Origin: Paragonimus skrjabini miyazakii
Lineage: Eukaryota; Platyhelminthes; Trematoda; Plagiorchiida; Troglotrematidae
Reading direction: 5' to 3'
Length of the DNA stretch: 64,000 bases
Assembly (NCBI GenBank): GCA_014338405.1
Contig: JTDE01000460.1
Location: 156,494 to 220,493 of the forward strand
A model generated the notes under the pieces. The model saw nothing but the letters and a program-made list of their open reading frames with translations, did not search any database and was not told where the DNA came from. Of this stretch, positions 61,386 to 64,000 are shown one piece after another (position 1 is the stretch's first letter; the number at the start of each line of letters is the position of its first letter). A program made the translations under genes and the position numbers.

Positions 61386-63284
61386 CAGTAACTTTGACAA
61401 GTTATCAGCAATTTAGTGATACACGTGATATAGGTGAATCGAAAGTTAATGAGATCGTATTGTTCACTGAAAGGAATATCGTTGAGGCAAAACTGCAAGA
61501 ACAGTAAGAAGTGTACAGTTCACTAACCTTATCCTATCAATTGAATGTGCTATGAACCGGTGTTTTTTTTACCGAACTCCGAATGGTTGGGTTTACCATC
61601 TTGAAAGGCAACTAAAAAACGGGCATTCCTATCTCGAGGGGAACTTGGCAACGGGTAATTGAAATCAAGCATCCAGTTAACATATCATTTGAGTCTAACC
61701 AAAAGACATCCATTAATAATAGTGCTAACCGACAGCTCAGAAAAATAACTCAGACTAATTGTGGTACGGTCGTAAGAGGACCGTGGACAAGCAAGATGAG
61801 CACTCATTCTGTTTTGAACCACCTTAGTTGGACGATACACAAACACACAATCTCAATTACAAATGAGTCCAGGCGTGGCTGGATAACAAACGAGAGATAG
61901 ACAGTGCAAGCTGGATTTGCACGCCACTGAATCCGCGCGTTTGTGTGTGTACGCTAGCGGCCACACGTGTACACACCAGTTCCACTAAGTCCGGAAGTGA
62001 TCGCCCGTCATTTTGAACTACGAACTCCACTCCAAAGACCGAAGCGCACATACCACTCACACAAACGCACAAACCAACTACTCCTTTACACCCGTTCCTC
62101 CAAATGAGGACGAACAGAATCGGACGGCACACCCATGAATACACACACACCTGTATAAAATCCAAACTGGCCATATTTTAACCGAACGCACGCAGGCACG
62201 CACGTAAGTTCGAATAGAACAGCCGGAAAACAACCGCATGCAAATTTCACACGAACAAAAAACATCGAACACGAAGACGAGTTCAGAGAAAGGTCCATAA
62301 GGACGAGAGAAAAGCACCCAGCGACCGTAATAAGGTTCGGTCAATAATTTGATCAGGGTTGAATGAAAAGAATTGTGCGTACACACACAGACACACATAC
62401 AAACACCATCATCACAACTGAGATGCCCCGTTCACTGGACAACTGCATTCTGTTTGCACACAACACAGATACACAAACGTACACAGGTGCACGAGTGTGC
62501 AACCACACTGCGTGTGAGAGAGAGGATTCAGTACGCCACCAATGATCTTTTGTTGACCAACAGCGTACGATCATGGACCGATTGACATGAACCACCTATC
62601 TACCAGCCCGACTAGCCAGCTAGCTGGCTCACTGACATCAAGACAACGGAGAAACGACCAAGCTAACAAGAACCGGGAGTGTGCAAACGGAATCAGCTGG
62701 ACAATGTGCACAAGCAAGCCATGCTTTGTATTGTCCGGCGATCTGAATTCATGCATACGAAGCAGGTGGAAATTTGGGTTCGTTTGCATATCATTGCACA
62801 GGACGTGTAATGCCCTACAACGGGCAACAGATACACAACTCAGATAATTGCTGAAGGCGACTGGAAAGTGGGAAAACTGAAGTTAGATTTCCTAAGCCTG
62901 AAAAGTTTGAAGTAGCACAGCAATCTATCGGAGTCTAAGAACGGACTGAGGAGCTGCTTACGGTTTCACAGCTGAGCAGCCCAGGATCGAGACACGAGCA
63001 CTTAGAACGATGTTGTCTAGAACTAGGAAACCCAACCGCACACGATTCAAATCGCATAACTGTTGTGAATGTGTAGCCAGATAAATAAACTCGTTCTATT
63101 TATTACAAGCCCAGTCATACTTACGTCACATCGAGGTGTAAAAAGTAGAGGTCCACCTGAGCGATAAATACAGTTTCCAGTTATATAAATCCGAATAACT
63201 ACACAATAAATAATTAATTTTCCACGTAGTTCACGTGCCCAATAAACTCATGAAACCAATGTTGAACTTTGAATGGTTTTATAG
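61386..63284. other. Leader or LTR region of the BEL/Pao element, boundaries unclear
   Basis: 62140-62540 is CA-rich. AATAAA at 63084-63089 followed by a T-rich tract and CTTACGTCACA near 63121 could be the R-U5 end of an LTR, but I found neither its start nor a convincing tRNA primer site. Overlapping frames at 61857-62595 are low-complexity artefacts. Confidence 0.3.
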
Positions 63285-64000
63285 CGAGCTAAACCAGAAG
63301 TAGAGGAGGCTAGGTTCAAAGCTATGCTAGCTGATGAAGATGAGGATATCTGTAATGACCATATGGAAGTGGCTGGCCTTCGCAAAGCACGCCAGTTCCT
63401 ACGAGAACTTTACGGACAGCCCAATTTTGTCGCTAGATCTATGTCAGATGGACTGCTGCCCAACGGCAAATGTATGGGCAACAGCGTCAAAGCCTTATCG
63501 CAATTGCCTATACGAATGCAGAACTGCTCTACTGCACTGGGTCAAATGAACCACATGACCGATCTCAACTCAGTGACAACATTAGAGCGCATCGTAAGAG
63601 CCCTACCCTTGCATCTACAACATAAATGGGCAGAAACTGCAGATCACGTTTTTGGTATGGCACGAGAACCGTCGGCTGGGAGCAGCCGTCAAGATACGAA
63701 AAGAGGTACCTTTGAGTCATTCAGCTTTTTCGTTGGCCAAGATCAGGCACAAGGCCCTAGTAGCAGCTGTGTCTTGTGTCCTCATACGCACGCCCTCGAG
63801 GCGTGTGATTCCTTCCTTGCCATGGAGGTGCCTGCGAGATGGGACAGCTTGCAACGTCTTGGATGCTGCTTTGTTTGTCTTAAGTTGTATCACCGAGCAT
63901 CAGATTGCAGGGTTAAATCGCGCTGTGGTGTAGATGGCTGCGGTGGGCGTTACCATAGTATACTGCACCTCACACGCACACAGCCCGTGGAAGAAGAAGA
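63285..64000 (+). CDS. BEL/Pao LTR retrotransposon gag, intact to the window edge
   Basis: One frame runs from after a TAG (63282-63284) to the last base, about 238 codons with no stop. The first in-frame ATG is at 63324. Blocks in order: LRKARQFLRELYGQPNFVAR, MQNCSTALGQMNHMTDLNS, then LERIVRALPLHLQHKWAETA, which is the DUF1759-type gag region of BEL/Pao elements. A zinc-binding region follows: CVLCPHTHALEAC, then an exact C-x2-C-x4-H-x4-C knuckle at 63867-63908 (CFVCLKLYHRASDC), then RCGVDGCGGRYH. Related schistosome elements (Sinbad-like) use the same layout, with protease (A17), RT, RNase H and integrase expected to the right. It is the only uninterrupted mobile-element frame in the window. 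The sequence before 63285 ends TTTTATAG, which might be a splice acceptor. Confidence 0.85.

Noticed and set aside
61857..62595. Overlapping frames of 70-106 residues on both strands
   Set aside because: They come from CA/TG-rich low-complexity sequence and are rich in C, V and T/H repeats without domains.
1..64000. CRISPR arrays, operons, bacterial or phage genes
   Set aside because: No regularly spaced direct repeats, ribosome-binding-site spaced gene runs or such proteins were seen; all evidence is eukaryotic.

Overview
The window looks like a piece of a large, repeat-rich flatworm genome, most probably a trematode. G+C is roughly 40% by eye and there are two runs of N typical of scaffold gaps. 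There are no operons, bacterial genes, CRISPR arrays or rRNA. Identifiable sequence is dominated by mobile elements of the kinds known from trematodes: Penelope-like elements (PLEs), a BEL/Pao LTR element, a LINE, a Tc1/mariner-type transposon, LTRs, and a tRNA-derived SINE carrying a hammerhead ribozyme motif, like the schistosome Sm-alpha repeats. The species cannot be fixed from the sequence alone.

Layout. 107-2386 (+) reads as the last three exons of a cysteine-rich protein gene with matching splice phases. 5783-7470 is an inverted pair of PLE fragments around an N gap. 8923-9690 holds two hammerhead SINEs in opposite orientation. 12478-13352 (+) is a dead DD35E transposase. 13952-15743 (-) is a decayed PLE reverse transcriptase with GIY-YIG tail, with an inverted copy of that tail beside it. 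16-28 kb is mostly unassigned. 28651-29125 (+) and 56861-57362 (-) are two copies of one LTR-like repeat. Between 29.8 and 36.4 kb there are several candidate minus-strand exons of unknown genes. 40-57.9 kb is scattered with hammerhead SINEs, two of which carry ribozyme arms at both ends facing outward. 48244-48772 is a 529-bp near-perfect palindrome with equal 242-bp arms. 58.1-61 kb holds LINE reverse transcriptase and endonuclease remnants. From 63285 to the right edge runs the uninterrupted gag frame of a BEL/Pao element, the only mobile-element gene here that still looks intact.

No genes here obviously work together. The common thread is retroelement biology: Pol III-type SINEs with self-cleaving RNA motifs, PLEs in inverted arrangements, and an LTR element that may be young. 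Host genes, where present, appear as short exons separated by introns full of repeats, so many calls rest on splice-site and frame agreement and carry modest confidence.
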